Notes: generated by a model from the letters alone, not told the origin. Positions 7,798 through 15,529 are shown, counted from the stretch's first letter. The stretch is DNA of 25,597 nt from JAFGOG01 sp034429215 (GCA_034429215.1 DAOUGI010000081.1:1-25597); one strand, 5' to 3'. Translations and numbers: made by a program.

Positions 7798-8610
7798 CTA
7801 CCAACCGAGTACCAGGGTAGCGTAGTAGTACACGACCGGCGTCACAAAGAGCAGGCTGTCGATCCGGTCGAACATGCCGCCGTGGCCGGGGATCAGGTCA
7901 CTGAAATCCTTGACCTTCATCTGCCGCTTGACCATCGACTTGGCCAGGTCGCCCAAGGGCGCGGCGGTAGCGACCAGCGCCCCCAGCGCCAGCCCGTGGG
8001 GCCAGGGCAGATCGACCAGCCAATAGCCGAGCAGGATGGTCGCGACCAGCCCGCCGATCCATCCGCCGACGGTGCCCTCCCACGTCTTTTTGGGGCTGAG
8101 GTAAGGGCTGGAGGGATGCCGGCCGATGGCTTTGCCGACGAAATAGGCCGCGCTGTCGTTGATCCAGGTGACCAGGAAGGTGAGCACCAGCCAGCGGGTG
8201 CCGATCCCCAGGCCGAATGGGGCCGACAGATCGCGGAGCAGGACAAAGTGGCTGCCCAGGAAGCCAAGCCACAGAGCCGCGCCGAGGGTCAGCGCCCAGC
8301 TCTGGGTGGGCTGGCCTTCGGGCGAGCGCAGGAGCTGTACCACGAGGGTGCCGATGATCGAGGCAGCCAGCACCAGGCCAAAGAGCGGCCAGTCCGGAAA
8401 GCGGGCCGCCGCCACCAGGGCGGCGATGACCAGGGCCGTGGCCGGCAGGGAGGCACGAGAGCCGGCCGCTGCCATCAGGTGAAACAGCTCGTAGGCAGAC
8501 CGCACGGTGATGGCAACGATCGCGGCAGCCAGCACCCACCCCCCGGCGTAGGTCAGCACCGCGACCATGGGAATCATTACCAACGCACTCAGGACACGTG
8601 TTCGCAGCAT
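7798..8610 (-). CDS. cdsA: Phosphatidate cytidylyltransferase (CDP-diglyceride synthase)
   Basis: Integral membrane enzyme converting phosphatidic acid and CTP to CDP-diacylglycerol, the precursor of anionic phospholipids. The protein has 270 residues with several hydrophobic segments (for example about 7-35, 58-94, 105-125, 140-160, 182-200). The family signature near the C terminus is complete, from S225 to D251 (SMVKRQ, VKDFSDLIPGHGG, FDRID). It starts 8 bp downstream of uppS. Undecaprenyl diphosphate synthase and CdsA are very often adjacent in bacteria, which supports both calls. Confidence 0.96.
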   Translation of the reverse strand: MLRTRVLSALVMIPMVAVLTYAGGWVLAAAIVAITVRSAYELFHLMAAAGSRASLPATALVIAALVAAARFPDWPLFGLVLAASIIGTLVVQLLRSPEGQPTQSWALTLGAALWLGFLGSHFVLLRDLSAPFGLGIGTRWLVLTFLVTWINDSAAYFVGKAIGRHPSSPYLSPKKTWEGTVGGWIGGLVATILLGYWLVDLPWPHGLALGALVATAAPLGDLAKSMVKRQMKVKDFSDLIPGHGGMFDRIDSLLFVTPVVYYYATLVLGW

Positions 8611-8618
8611 GGAATAGG

Positions 8619-9377
8619 TTAGCCTTCGCCCTGCCCGGTCGGCTCGCAGGGCACGGCATAATCATCTTTAATCCCGCCAAAACGGCGGTCGCGCCGGCCA
8701 TAGGCCGCCAGCGCCTGGCACAGCTCATCCCGGCCAAAATCGGGCCAAAAGGTGGGGGTGACATAGTACTCGGCATACGCCGACTGCCACAGCATAAAAC
8801 CGCTGGTGCGCATCTCGCCGCTGGTGCGGATGATCAGGTCAGGATCCGGCTGGCCGGCCGTGTACATGTAGTGGGACAGCAGCGCTTCATCTACCCGATC
8901 GGCGGGGATTCCGTCGCGGATGATCTGTTGCACTGCCTGCACGATCTCGTCCCGGCCGCCATAGTCAAAGGCCACGTTAAAGACAATACGGGTGTTGTTC
9001 TTGGTCAGCTCGACCGCATCGCGAATCTGCTTCTGCAGCCGAGCGGGCAGCCGGTCCACGTGGCCCAGGTGGCGCACTTGCACCCCTTCTTTGTGCAGCT
9101 CTCTCACCTCTCGCCGGATCATTTCCTGCAGGATACGCAGCAGGCCCTTGACTTCGGTCTCCGGACGCCGCCAGTTCTCGGTGGAAAAAGCCCACACGGT
9201 GAGGATCTCTACGCCGAATTCGGCGCACGCCCTGAGAATAGGGCGGAGGTTCTCGGTTCCGGCCCGGTGGCCGGCCAGTCGTGGCAGCCCTCGCGCCTTG
9301 GCCCAGCGGCCATTGCCGTCCATGATAATCGCTACATGACGTGGCACCTGGGCCAATTCTATCTGTTCAGATGACAC
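8619..9377 (-). CDS. uppS: Undecaprenyl diphosphate synthase (cis-prenyltransferase)
   Basis: Condenses isopentenyl diphosphate onto farnesyl diphosphate to make the C55 carrier lipid for peptidoglycan and other surface polymers. Motifs: MDGNGRWA with catalytic D20, FSTENW (64-69), and the C-terminal RTSGEMR...WPDF block. A longer frame is open to 9440, but it would cross the terminator-like hairpin. The GTG at 9377 has a GAGGG ribosome binding site (9385-9389) at 7-nt spacing and matches the family N terminus, giving 252 residues. It lies directly upstream of cdsA. Confidence 0.95.
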   Translation of the reverse strand: MSSEQIELAQVPRHVAIIMDGNGRWAKARGLPRLAGHRAGTENLRPILRACAEFGVEILTVWAFSTENWRRPETEVKGLLRILQEMIRREVRELHKEGVQVRHLGHVDRLPARLQKQIRDAVELTKNNTRIVFNVAFDYGGRDEIVQAVQQIIRDGIPADRVDEALLSHYMYTAGQPDPDLIIRTSGEMRTSGFMLWQSAYAEYYVTPTFWPDFGRDELCQALAAYGRRDRRFGGIKDDYAVPCEPTGQGEG

Positions 9378-9399
9378 CTTGCTTCCCTCTTGTGACTGA

Positions 9400-9447
9400 A
9401 AACAAAAGGGGGCTGAGGCATGCCGTGATGGTCTGCTCAACCCCCCT
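9400..9447 (-). terminator. Intrinsic terminator or attenuator between frr and uppS
   Basis: On the minus strand AGGGGG (9447-9442) pairs with CCCCCT (9412-9407) and TGAG pairs with CTCA just inside it. A T-rich tail (TTTGTTTT) follows. A second possible pairing joins GGCTGAGG (9463-9456) with CCTCAGCC (9418-9411). This is the best terminator-like element inside the rpsB-to-nudix cluster. Since uppS has no evident promoter of its own, it may act as partial termination that lowers uppS-cdsA expression relative to the ribosomal genes. Confidence 0.65.
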
Positions 9448-9459
9448 GCTCAGATCCTC

Positions 9460-9480
9460 AGCCGGCACAGCCAGCCGGCT
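9460..9480. other. Perfect hairpin overlapping the frr stop codon
   Basis: AGCCGGC (9460-9466) and GCCGGCT (9474-9480) form a 7-bp stem with a 7-nt loop that includes part of the frr stop codon region. No T-tract follows directly on the minus strand. It may stabilise the frr 3' end or compete with the neighbouring terminator hairpin, whose alternative outer arm shares bases 9460-9463. Confidence 0.45.
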
Positions 9481-10036
9481 AGACCTCCATGACTTCCTCT
9501 TCCTTGCGCCGGCCGATCGCGTCGATCTTGTCGATGAACTCGTCGGTGAGCTTCTGGATCTCCTCTTTGCCCTCAAAAAAGTCGTCTTCGGAGATCATCT
9601 TTTCCTTCTCAAAGTCCTTGAGATCGTTGAGCGCATCACGGCGCAGGTTGCGCACGGAAACCCGCGCCTCTTCAACGCGCCTGGATACCAGCTTGACCAG
9701 ATCCCGGCGCCGCTCTTCGGTCAGGCGTGGGATGTTCAGGCGGATCAGCTTGCCGTCGTTGGACGGGGTCAAGCCCAGATCTGATTTGAGAATGGCCCGT
9801 TCGATGGCCGCCAGTGCGGATGGATCCCAGGGCCGGATCACCAACAGGCGAGGTTCTGGCACAGCGATGCTGGCTATCTGGTTAACCGGCGTCGGCGTGC
9901 CATAATAGTCCACCGGCAGCCGCTCGACCAGGGCCGGCGACGCCCGGCCGGTGCGCAGCGTCAACAGATCATCCTGCAGCGCCTCTATCGTTTTTTTCAT
10001 GCGCTCCCGCACTTCTGCCAATACCTCGTCTATCAT
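9479..10036 (-). CDS. frr: Ribosome recycling factor
   Basis: Acts with EF-G to split post-termination ribosomes in the cytoplasm. The 185-residue protein matches the family's usual length. It shows the typical start (IDEVLAEVRERMKKTIEALQ), the LRTGRASPAL element, YYGTPTPVNQIASI, and a long helical C-terminal half rich in E, K and R (LTEERRRDLVKLVSRRVEEARVSVRN split by normal family spacing). The frame is open 13 codons further upstream, but the ATG at 10036 has a strong GGAGG ribosome binding site (10041-10045) and is the family start. It sits between pyrH and uppS, the common bacterial order. Confidence 0.97.
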   Translation of the reverse strand: MIDEVLAEVRERMKKTIEALQDDLLTLRTGRASPALVERLPVDYYGTPTPVNQIASIAVPEPRLLVIRPWDPSALAAIERAILKSDLGLTPSNDGKLIRLNIPRLTEERRRDLVKLVSRRVEEARVSVRNLRRDALNDLKDFEKEKMISEDDFFEGKEEIQKLTDEFIDKIDAIGRRKEEEVMEV

Positions 10037-10137
10037 GTCCCCTCCTTGCTCATCTGTCTGAGCGAACCCTGCCATTCTGGCACAAGACCAAGATCCCCGT
10101 CAAGGGACTCGCGGCTGTGAGGCAAAGAATCTCCAGC

Positions 10138-10851
10138 TCAATGGCTGATGATAGTGCCGACTGACTGGTTCGTGACCGCTTTGATCAGTGCGCCTGGCTG
10201 CCACAGATCCAGGACGACGATAGGGAGATGGTTGTCCATGCACAAGGAAATGGCAGTCGAATCCAGGACGCCCACGCGCATGTTCAGGGCGTCGATGTAG
10301 GTCAGATGGTCGAAACGCTGCGCGTTGGGATTTACCAGCGGATCCTCAGCGTACACACCGTCGACCTTGGTCGCCTTGATAACAAGGTCGGCATCGATCT
10401 CCATGGCCCGCAAGGCAGCCGCCGTATCGGTAGTAAAGTAGGGGTTGCCCGTCCCGGCAGCCAGGATCACCACCCGCCCCTTTTCCAGGTGGCTGATGGC
10501 CCGCAGGCGGATGTAGGTCTCCGCCACCGCTCGCATTTCGATAGCGGTTTGAACGCGGCTTGGCACGCCGATCCGCTCCAGGGCGTCGGCAAGAACCAGG
10601 CCATTGATAACCGTAGCCAGCATCCCCATGTGATCGGCGGTGGAGCGATCCATGCCATGGTCCAGGCCAATCTCACCCCGCCAGATATTTCCCCCGCCGA
10701 TTACGATGGCAATCTCGATGTCGTAATCCTTGATCTCCTTGATCAACGTCGCGACTTCGGTCGCCCGGTCTGGATCGATGCCAAACCCTCCCGCGCCAGC
10801 CAGAGCCTCTCCACCCAACTTGAGCAGGATACGCCTATAGCTGACCGCCAT
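10138..10851 (-). CDS. pyrH: UMP kinase
   Basis: Phosphorylates UMP to UDP with ATP, a step in pyrimidine nucleotide synthesis. It belongs to the amino acid kinase fold, as bacterial PyrH does. Visible motifs: KLGGEAL (11-17), IGGGNIWRG (51-59), the STADHMGMLATVINGLVLADAL segment (70-91), and AAGTGNPYFTTDTAAALRA (131-149). There are two adjacent ATGs (10854 and 10851). GGAGG lies 2 nt before the first and 5 nt before the second, so the second is preferred, giving 237 residues. A 101-nt gap separates it from frr; it contains small 5-bp hairpins but no clear promoter. Confidence 0.96.
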   Translation of the reverse strand: MAVSYRRILLKLGGEALAGAGGFGIDPDRATEVATLIKEIKDYDIEIAIVIGGGNIWRGEIGLDHGMDRSTADHMGMLATVINGLVLADALERIGVPSRVQTAIEMRAVAETYIRLRAISHLEKGRVVILAAGTGNPYFTTDTAAALRAMEIDADLVIKATKVDGVYAEDPLVNPNAQRFDHLTYIDALNMRVGVLDSTAISLCMDNHLPIVVLDLWQPGALIKAVTNQSVGTIISH

Positions 10852-10885
10852 CATCGCCTCCGTGGATACGCTTTATGGGTGAATG

Positions 10886-10913
10886 AATGCCGGGCCTAGA
10901 ACGGCCCGGCATT
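10886..10913. other. Strong 11-bp hairpin between tsf and pyrH
   Basis: AATGCCGGGCC (10886-10896) and GGCCCGGCATT (10903-10913) are perfect inverted repeats around a 6-nt loop. The element starts 3 nt after the tsf stop. The minus strand continues with CATTCACCC rather than a T-tract, so it is not a standard terminator. An mRNA-stabilising or processing hairpin at the tsf 3' end, or a Rho-related pause, fits better. Confidence 0.7.
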
Positions 10914-10916
10914 GGA

Positions 10917-11513
10917 TTAGCCACCGACTTCAAAACGAACAAACCGCCGCACGACGAGGTTCTCGCCCAACAGCGCATTCTTCTGTTGAACCAGCTCGCT
11001 GATCGTGATCGACGGATCCTTGATGAATGGCTGCTCAAAGAGACAGTTCTCTTCGTAGAACTTGACCAGCTTGCCTTCTATGATCTGCTCGATGACGCGC
11101 TCCGGCTTGCCCGAATCCTGCACTTCGGCCTGGTACTTGGCCCTCTCTTCGTCGATCGCCTCCGCCGGCACGTTCTCCTTCGTCATGTACAGCGGCTTGG
11201 CAGCCACAACCTGCATCGCCAGATCGTGAGCCAGCTCCTGAAACTGATCCGTCCGGGCGACAAAATCGGTCTCGCAGTTCAGCTCCACCAAACCCGCCAC
11301 TTTGCTGCCAGCGTGAATATACGATCCGATCAGCCCTTCCCTGGCTTCGCGCTCGGCGCGCTTGGCAGCAGCGACCATCCCCTTCTCGCGCAGGTAAGCC
11401 ACTGACTGTTCGACATCGCCATCGTGCCTGACCAAAGCCTCCTTGCAATCCAGGACACCCGCCCCAGTCGCTTCGCGGAGTTCCTTGACCATCTGTGCTG
11501 TAATGGTTGCCAC
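10917..11513 (-). CDS. tsf: Elongation factor Ts, short form
   Basis: Nucleotide exchange factor for EF-Tu. The N-terminal UBA-like part carries TGAGVLDCKEAL (16-27). The core carries the EF-Ts hallmark ELNCETDFVA (77-86), where TDFV contacts EF-Tu. At 198 residues it is much shorter than the roughly 280-residue E. coli protein, consistent with the one-subdomain form seen in several other phyla. The start is GTG at 11513 with AAGGAAGG about 8-10 nt upstream. It follows rpsB by 57 nt, the classic rpsB-tsf pair. Confidence 0.96.
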   Translation of the reverse strand: MATITAQMVKELREATGAGVLDCKEALVRHDGDVEQSVAYLREKGMVAAAKRAEREAREGLIGSYIHAGSKVAGLVELNCETDFVARTDQFQELAHDLAMQVVAAKPLYMTKENVPAEAIDEERAKYQAEVQDSGKPERVIEQIIEGKLVKFYEENCLFEQPFIKDPSITISELVQQKNALLGENLVVRRFVRFEVGG

Positions 11514-11570
11514 GTCTGTTGTCCTTCCTTAGTTATCCTAAACTAGTACCCATCCTGCCTAGAACAGGGG

Positions 11571-12428
11571 TTACTCCTCCTCGTCGTCGTCCTCGTCGTC
11601 GTCCTCGATCCCTTCGTCCTCGAGAGCTTCTTCTTCATCCAGCTCATCCTCGAACTCTACCGCACCTGCGCGCAGCTTGGCCAGCGTCGCTGCCCCCAGA
11701 TACTTTTCGTCCTCGGCTTCCCCTTCGTCAACCTGCAACGCCTGGCGGACCTGCATCCCCTCGTTCACCGCGTCGGCCAGATACTCGACGATCAGCTTGA
11801 TGGCGCGGATGGCATCGTCGTTGGATGGAATGACGAAATCGATCGGATCGGGATCGCAGTTGGTATCCACCATAGCCATGATGGGGACGCTAAGGATATT
11901 GCACTCCTTGACGGCAATAGCCTCACGGCGCACATCAACGATCACCACCAGGTTGGGCAACCGGGTCATCTTTTTCAGCCCGCCCAGTCGCCGGTTCAGC
12001 TTTTCGATCAGCTGTTCCAGCATGAGGATTTCCTTCTTCGGCAGGCGCTCCAGATCGCCGGTGTCACGGCGCCGCTCCAATTCCATCAGGTAAGCCAGCC
12101 GCTGACGGATCGTCTGCCAGTTCGTCAGAGTACCACCCAGCCACCGTTGTTCGATGTACGGCATGCCACAGTTTTGCGCCGCCTGGATGATGCTCTCCTG
12201 GGCTTGTTTCTTGGTGCCGACAAAGAGAACGGTGCCACCACTGGCGACCGTTTCACGCACCATGTTATACCCCTGTTCGAGCCTGACAATTGTTTGCTGA
12301 AGATCGATGATGTGAATGCCGTTCCGCTCGGTGAAAATGAACGGCTTCATCTTGGGGTTCCATCGCCGCGTGCGATGGCCAAAGTGCACTCCTGCTTCCA
12401 GGAGCGCTTTCATACTGACATTCGCCAC
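11571..12428 (-). CDS. rpsB: 30S ribosomal protein S2 with an acidic tail
   Basis: Structural protein of the small ribosomal subunit. The core is typical: EAGVHFGH (11-18), WNPKMKPFIF, RWLGGTLTNWQTI, LPNLVVIVDVRREAIAVKE, PIMAMVDTNCDPD and the PSNDDAIRAI segment. The length is 285 residues because of a tail (258-285) in which 22 of 28 residues are Asp or Glu. The start is GTG at 12428, preceded by AGGAGG at 5-nt spacing. It is the first gene of its cluster, with its own promoter (12546-12574) and a leader of about 110 nt that can fold in two exclusive ways. Confidence 0.97.
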   Translation of the reverse strand: MANVSMKALLEAGVHFGHRTRRWNPKMKPFIFTERNGIHIIDLQQTIVRLEQGYNMVRETVASGGTVLFVGTKKQAQESIIQAAQNCGMPYIEQRWLGGTLTNWQTIRQRLAYLMELERRRDTGDLERLPKKEILMLEQLIEKLNRRLGGLKKMTRLPNLVVIVDVRREAIAVKECNILSVPIMAMVDTNCDPDPIDFVIPSNDDAIRAIKLIVEYLADAVNEGMQVRQALQVDEGEAEDEKYLGAATLAKLRAGAVEFEDELDEEEALEDEGIEDDDEDDDEEE

Positions 12429-12480
12429 TGTTGCCTCCTACTTTGTTTTTTACCTCCACCCCCGTCGTCCCGGTTGGGCA

Positions 12481-12531
12481 CCGGTGTCTGGCTCACACCG
12501 GCACAACCCGCCCAGTCTGAGGGTGTGTGAG
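12481..12531 (-). promoter_or_regulatory. rpsB leader with two mutually exclusive hairpins
   Basis: Hairpin A pairs 12525-12531 with 12492-12498 (CTCACAC / GTGTGAG on the minus strand, 7 bp). Hairpin B pairs 12495-12501 with 12481-12487 (CCGGTGT / ACACCGG, 7 bp, 7-nt loop). They share 12495-12498, so only one can form at a time. The region lies inside the predicted transcribed rpsB leader, about 50-100 nt before the GTG. Such switching suits ribosomal-protein feedback or attenuation, but no known motif is recognised. Confidence 0.45.
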
Positions 12532-12545
12532 TTAGTCAAGCGGCG

Positions 12546-12574
12546 AGTATAACATAGAGCCGGGCAATAGGCAA
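12546..12574 (-). promoter_or_regulatory. rpsB operon promoter
   Basis: On the minus strand TTGCCT (12574-12569), a 17-bp spacer and TATACT (12551-12546). The predicted start near 12539 gives a leader of about 110 nt. It lies a few bases after the phosphohexomutase stop codon, so the ribosomal cluster can be transcribed independently of the purine cluster upstream. No terminator separates the two. Confidence 0.75.
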
Positions 12575-12580
12575 ATGCCG

Positions 12581-14014
12581 TTATGCCCTCGACGCCACCC
12601 CCTGTCCATACTTTAGCAGCGCCTTGAGTCCCTGCTCCGTAGGCGCCTCAGCATAGACCCGCAGCACCGGCTCGGTGCCGGATGGGCGGATGAGCAGCCA
12701 GCTATCATCCTCCAAGCGGTACTTGACGCCGTCCAGTGTATCGACCGCCCGCATGGCCGTGCCGCCGATCTTGGTTGGGGCATCGGAGGTCAGGCGGGCT
12801 ACCATCTCGTGCTTGGATACAGGAGATCGCAGGCGCAGGTCGGTGCGGGCATAGTACGCCGGGCCGGCAACCTGCTGGATATCAGCCACCAAGTCACGAA
12901 GCGAGCAGCCCGCATCGGCGATGATCTCGAGCAGAAGCAAGCCCATCAGGACACCATCGCCCTCGGGGATGTGCCCCCGGATGGACAGTCCGCCCGACTC
13001 TTCCCCGCCCATGAGCACCTCCCCCTGGAGCATATAGTCGGCGATATGGTTAAAGCCCACAGGGGTCTCTTTCAGGGGCAGATTGTAGTGGGCGACCAGG
13101 CGATCGACCATCATCGTTGTGGATACGGTTTTGACTACCGTTCCCGTCCAACCCCGCTTATCAACCAGATAACGCAGTGCCAGAGCAAAGATGTGGTGTG
13201 GGTCCACAAAGTTGCCCAGGCTATCCATGGCGCCGATGCGGTCGGCGTCGCCATCAGTGGCCAAGCCTACATCGGCGTGGTATGTCTGGATGGAGGCCGC
13301 CAGGGCATTCAGGTACTTGGCAATCGGCTCGGGATGGATGCCGCCAAAGCCCGGGTTCATCTCGCTCCGGATCTCGTGGATATGGCAGCGGGTGCGGGCC
13401 AGCATGGCGCCGATGCTCCCCCGGCCGGCGCCATACATCGCATCGTGTACCACCCGCATCTCGCCGCTGGAGATGACGTCCAGGTTCACCAATCGGCCCA
13501 GATGTTCGTAGTAGGCCCAGGCAGGGTCAAAATGCCGGATGAGATCCCGATCTACCGCCTGCTGGTAGTCCATGATATTTGGGCCACGGGCCTCGGCTTC
13601 TGCTCTCTCCAAATAGCTCTCCACCTGCCGAGCCTGTTCAGGCGAGGCAGAGCCGCCGTAGGCTGCCTTGAGTTTGACGCCATTGTAACGGGGCGGATTG
13701 TGGCTGGCGGTGATCATCACCCCGGCGGCTGCTTTTTTGTCTACCACGCTATAGGAAACGGCAGGGGTGGGGGTATCGGCGCGAGTCAGCCAGGCGACGA
13801 TGCCGTTGCCGGCCATTACCCGCGCCACTTCGGCAGCATACCGGTCCGACAGAAAGCGGGTGTCAAAGCCGACGACCACCTCGGGATTGCTGCCATTGCC
13901 GCTTTCGTTCCGGACGTAATCGGCAATGGCCTGGGCCACCAGCCGCAGATTGTTATAGGTGAACGTGTCAGAGATGACCGCCCGCCATCCATCAGTTCCA
14001 AACTTGATACTCAT
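12581..14014 (-). CDS. Phosphohexomutase (phosphoglucomutase/phosphomannomutase family)
   Basis: Interconverts hexose 1- and 6-phosphates through a phosphoserine intermediate. All four family sites are present: the phosphoserine loop TASHNP with S104, the metal loop DGDADR (254-259), the sugar-binding GEESGG (337-342) and the phosphate-binding RPSGTEP (443-449). The length of 477 residues fits. Whether glucose, mannose or glucosamine phosphate is preferred cannot be settled from these motifs. The frame is open 21 codons further upstream, but homology starts at MSIKFGTDGWR, so ATG 14014 is chosen, with only a weak AGAGG about 12 nt upstream. It lies 81 nt after the lipoprotein gene and just before the rpsB promoter. 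Confidence 0.93.
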   Translation of the reverse strand: MSIKFGTDGWRAVISDTFTYNNLRLVAQAIADYVRNESGNGSNPEVVVGFDTRFLSDRYAAEVARVMAGNGIVAWLTRADTPTPAVSYSVVDKKAAAGVMITASHNPPRYNGVKLKAAYGGSASPEQARQVESYLERAEAEARGPNIMDYQQAVDRDLIRHFDPAWAYYEHLGRLVNLDVISSGEMRVVHDAMYGAGRGSIGAMLARTRCHIHEIRSEMNPGFGGIHPEPIAKYLNALAASIQTYHADVGLATDGDADRIGAMDSLGNFVDPHHIFALALRYLVDKRGWTGTVVKTVSTTMMVDRLVAHYNLPLKETPVGFNHIADYMLQGEVLMGGEESGGLSIRGHIPEGDGVLMGLLLLEIIADAGCSLRDLVADIQQVAGPAYYARTDLRLRSPVSKHEMVARLTSDAPTKIGGTAMRAVDTLDGVKYRLEDDSWLLIRPSGTEPVLRVYAEAPTEQGLKALLKYGQGVASRA

Positions 14015-14045
14015 TGCCTGCTTGGCCTCTCTTGGTGAGATAACA

Positions 14046-14075
14046 GGCCGGGCTCTAACCATGGGGGGCCCGGCC
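14046..14075. other. GC-rich hairpin between the lipoprotein and phosphohexomutase genes
   Basis: GGCCGGGC (14046-14053) and GCCCGGCC (14068-14075) form an 8-bp stem with a 14-nt loop. On the minus strand a T6 run lies before the hairpin rather than after it (the sequence after it is TGTTATCTC). It is therefore a poor terminator for this operon. It may be an mRNA processing or stability element separating the two reading frames. Confidence 0.5.
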
Positions 14076-14095
14076 AAAAAAGCTCTAGTTGCCCG

Positions 14096-15529
14096 TCATT
14101 GTGATTGAGCCATTACTTGAGCCGCCGCCTCTACAGGCGTGGCTGTGCCGTTGAGCACCGCGACGATGGCTTCCTGCAAGGCTGCCGCGACCCGGGTATA
14201 GTCCGCCAGCACAGGACGATGGCGGGCTGCCTGTAGCTGTTGCCGGATGAACTGGCTGTAGCTATCCCCTGATCTCCAATCAGCCATGGCCGTGGCGCGC
14301 GTGGGCAAGTAATCGGCAGCCTCATTCCACGCGGCATTCGTTGCCGGACTCATCAGTTGCACCATCCAATCGACAGCGGCTGCCTGGCGAGCAGGATCGT
14401 CGGTCACGAGTGCCAGGACCCAACCACGGCCGATCGGCGCCGCGGGCCCACTTGCCGCCGGAATGGCTGCAACCGATGTGATGGACTGCCCTTCGCGGAG
14501 ATCTTCACCGGCGGGAGGGGATTGGCGCATGGCAAGCAGGTAGCGGTGAGCGGTTACCTGGGCCAATGCCGCCTGTCCCATCGCATAGTCGTTCCAAACG
14601 TCATCTCCGGTGTGGTAGGTCGCTATCTTGGCCGGGACAATGTCGCCAGACCGGACGTCGAGATAAAACTGGAGCACCCTGGCCATGTTGTCCGCATCCA
14701 GAAAAGGGCTATCTGGGCCGGTGGCGCCTGACTGATCCCGGACGGCAAGGTACTGGATCAGAAAGGCGTCGTTGACCAGGCCGGCCTTGCCCCCTGCCGG
14801 GAAAAGATAAGGCCCAGGGCCGCTCAACACATTAGACCAGGACCTGGGAGGGGATGTCATCTTGCCTGTATTGTAAACCAAATGGTCCAGGTCAGCCTGG
14901 AATTGCAGCCCATACAACTGCCCATTGAAGGTAGCCGCCTCGCGGGCGAAGGGAAACAGATCTGCTCGCAGGTCCTGGGGGATCAATCCGTCAAGCGGCT
15001 GGATCAGCCCTGTCTGAACGGCCGATCCCAGCTCATCGACATCCAGAATCATCAGGTCCGGCAACAGGCCGGGCACGACAGCCCCGGCCGTCGACAAAAA
15101 ATCGAGGAGACCGCCCTTGCCGGACGGCTCTTTGAGTACAAACCGCAGTCGCAACCGTGGGTGGTCTGCTTCATAGAGATCAACCTGCTGCGCCAGGATC
15201 TGGCCGCTCGTGATATCCTGGGTGGGTGAGAACGACACGGTAGTCCACATGGTCAAGGTCATGGCGTCAGACACGGCCGGCATGCCCGTCGGCTGGGCAT
15301 CGGGAGCGGCGGAGGGTTCAGACACCGGAAGCTGTCCCGGAGCCGGTGTCGCCGTCGAAATGTTGACGATGGCCGACGCTTCAGGCTGGGGGGTAGACTG
15401 ACCCAGTTGCCAATCACAGGCCGCCAAGACCCCCAGCATGGCCAGGCCTAACAGGGTCAAGCACACAATCGATCGCCGCACCACCGGGCGAGATCGATCA
15501 ATCGATGTGACAGAAGCAGGATGGCTCAT
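14096..15529 (-). CDS. Lipoprotein, ABC-type extracellular solute-binding protein family
   Basis: Probable substrate-binding lipoprotein, anchored outside the membrane. The N terminus has positively charged residues (RPVVRR), a hydrophobic stretch and the lipobox LAAC with C38. A Ser/Thr/Pro/Ala-rich linker (about 45-85) follows. The mature part resembles family 1 (sugar/peptide-type) binding proteins: LTMWTT start, PDLMILDVDELG, FNGQLYGLQFQADLDHLVYN, FLIQYLAV, MGQAALAQV and AVDWMVQLM. Length is 477 residues. Its ATG overlaps the purA stop as ATGA, with no strong ribosome binding site, so translation is probably coupled. No permease or ATPase gene lies nearby, so the ligand and partner transporter are unknown. 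The 25 codons open upstream overlap purA and are not taken as coding. Confidence 0.85.
   Translation of the reverse strand: MSHPASVTSIDRSRPVVRRSIVCLTLLGLAMLGVLAACDWQLGQSTPQPEASAIVNISTATPAPGQLPVSEPSAAPDAQPTGMPAVSDAMTLTMWTTVSFSPTQDITSGQILAQQVDLYEADHPRLRLRFVLKEPSGKGGLLDFLSTAGAVVPGLLPDLMILDVDELGSAVQTGLIQPLDGLIPQDLRADLFPFAREAATFNGQLYGLQFQADLDHLVYNTGKMTSPPRSWSNVLSGPGPYLFPAGGKAGLVNDAFLIQYLAVRDQSGATGPDSPFLDADNMARVLQFYLDVRSGDIVPAKIATYHTGDDVWNDYAMGQAALAQVTAHRYLLAMRQSPPAGEDLREGQSITSVAAIPAASGPAAPIGRGWVLALVTDDPARQAAAVDWMVQLMSPATNAAWNEAADYLPTRATAMADWRSGDSYSQFIRQQLQAARHRPVLADYTRVAAALQEAIVAVLNGTATPVEAAAQVMAQSQ

Noticed and set aside
7420..8622. 400-codon plus-strand frame opposite nudix and cdsA
   Set aside because: Antisense to two well-recognised genes, with a composition rich in G, Q, R and D and no domain or ribosome binding site.
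9378..9440. Longer uppS start at 9440
   Set aside because: It would run through the terminator-like hairpin and has no family homology. GTG 9377 has a good ribosome binding site.
10037..10137. Promoter for frr in the pyrH-frr gap
   Set aside because: TTGACG is present, but the best -10 (CAGAAT at 18 bp) is a poor match. Cotranscription with pyrH is simpler.
14046..14075. Terminator after the lipoprotein gene
   Set aside because: The T6 run lies on the wrong side of the hairpin for minus-strand transcription, so it is listed only as a hairpin.
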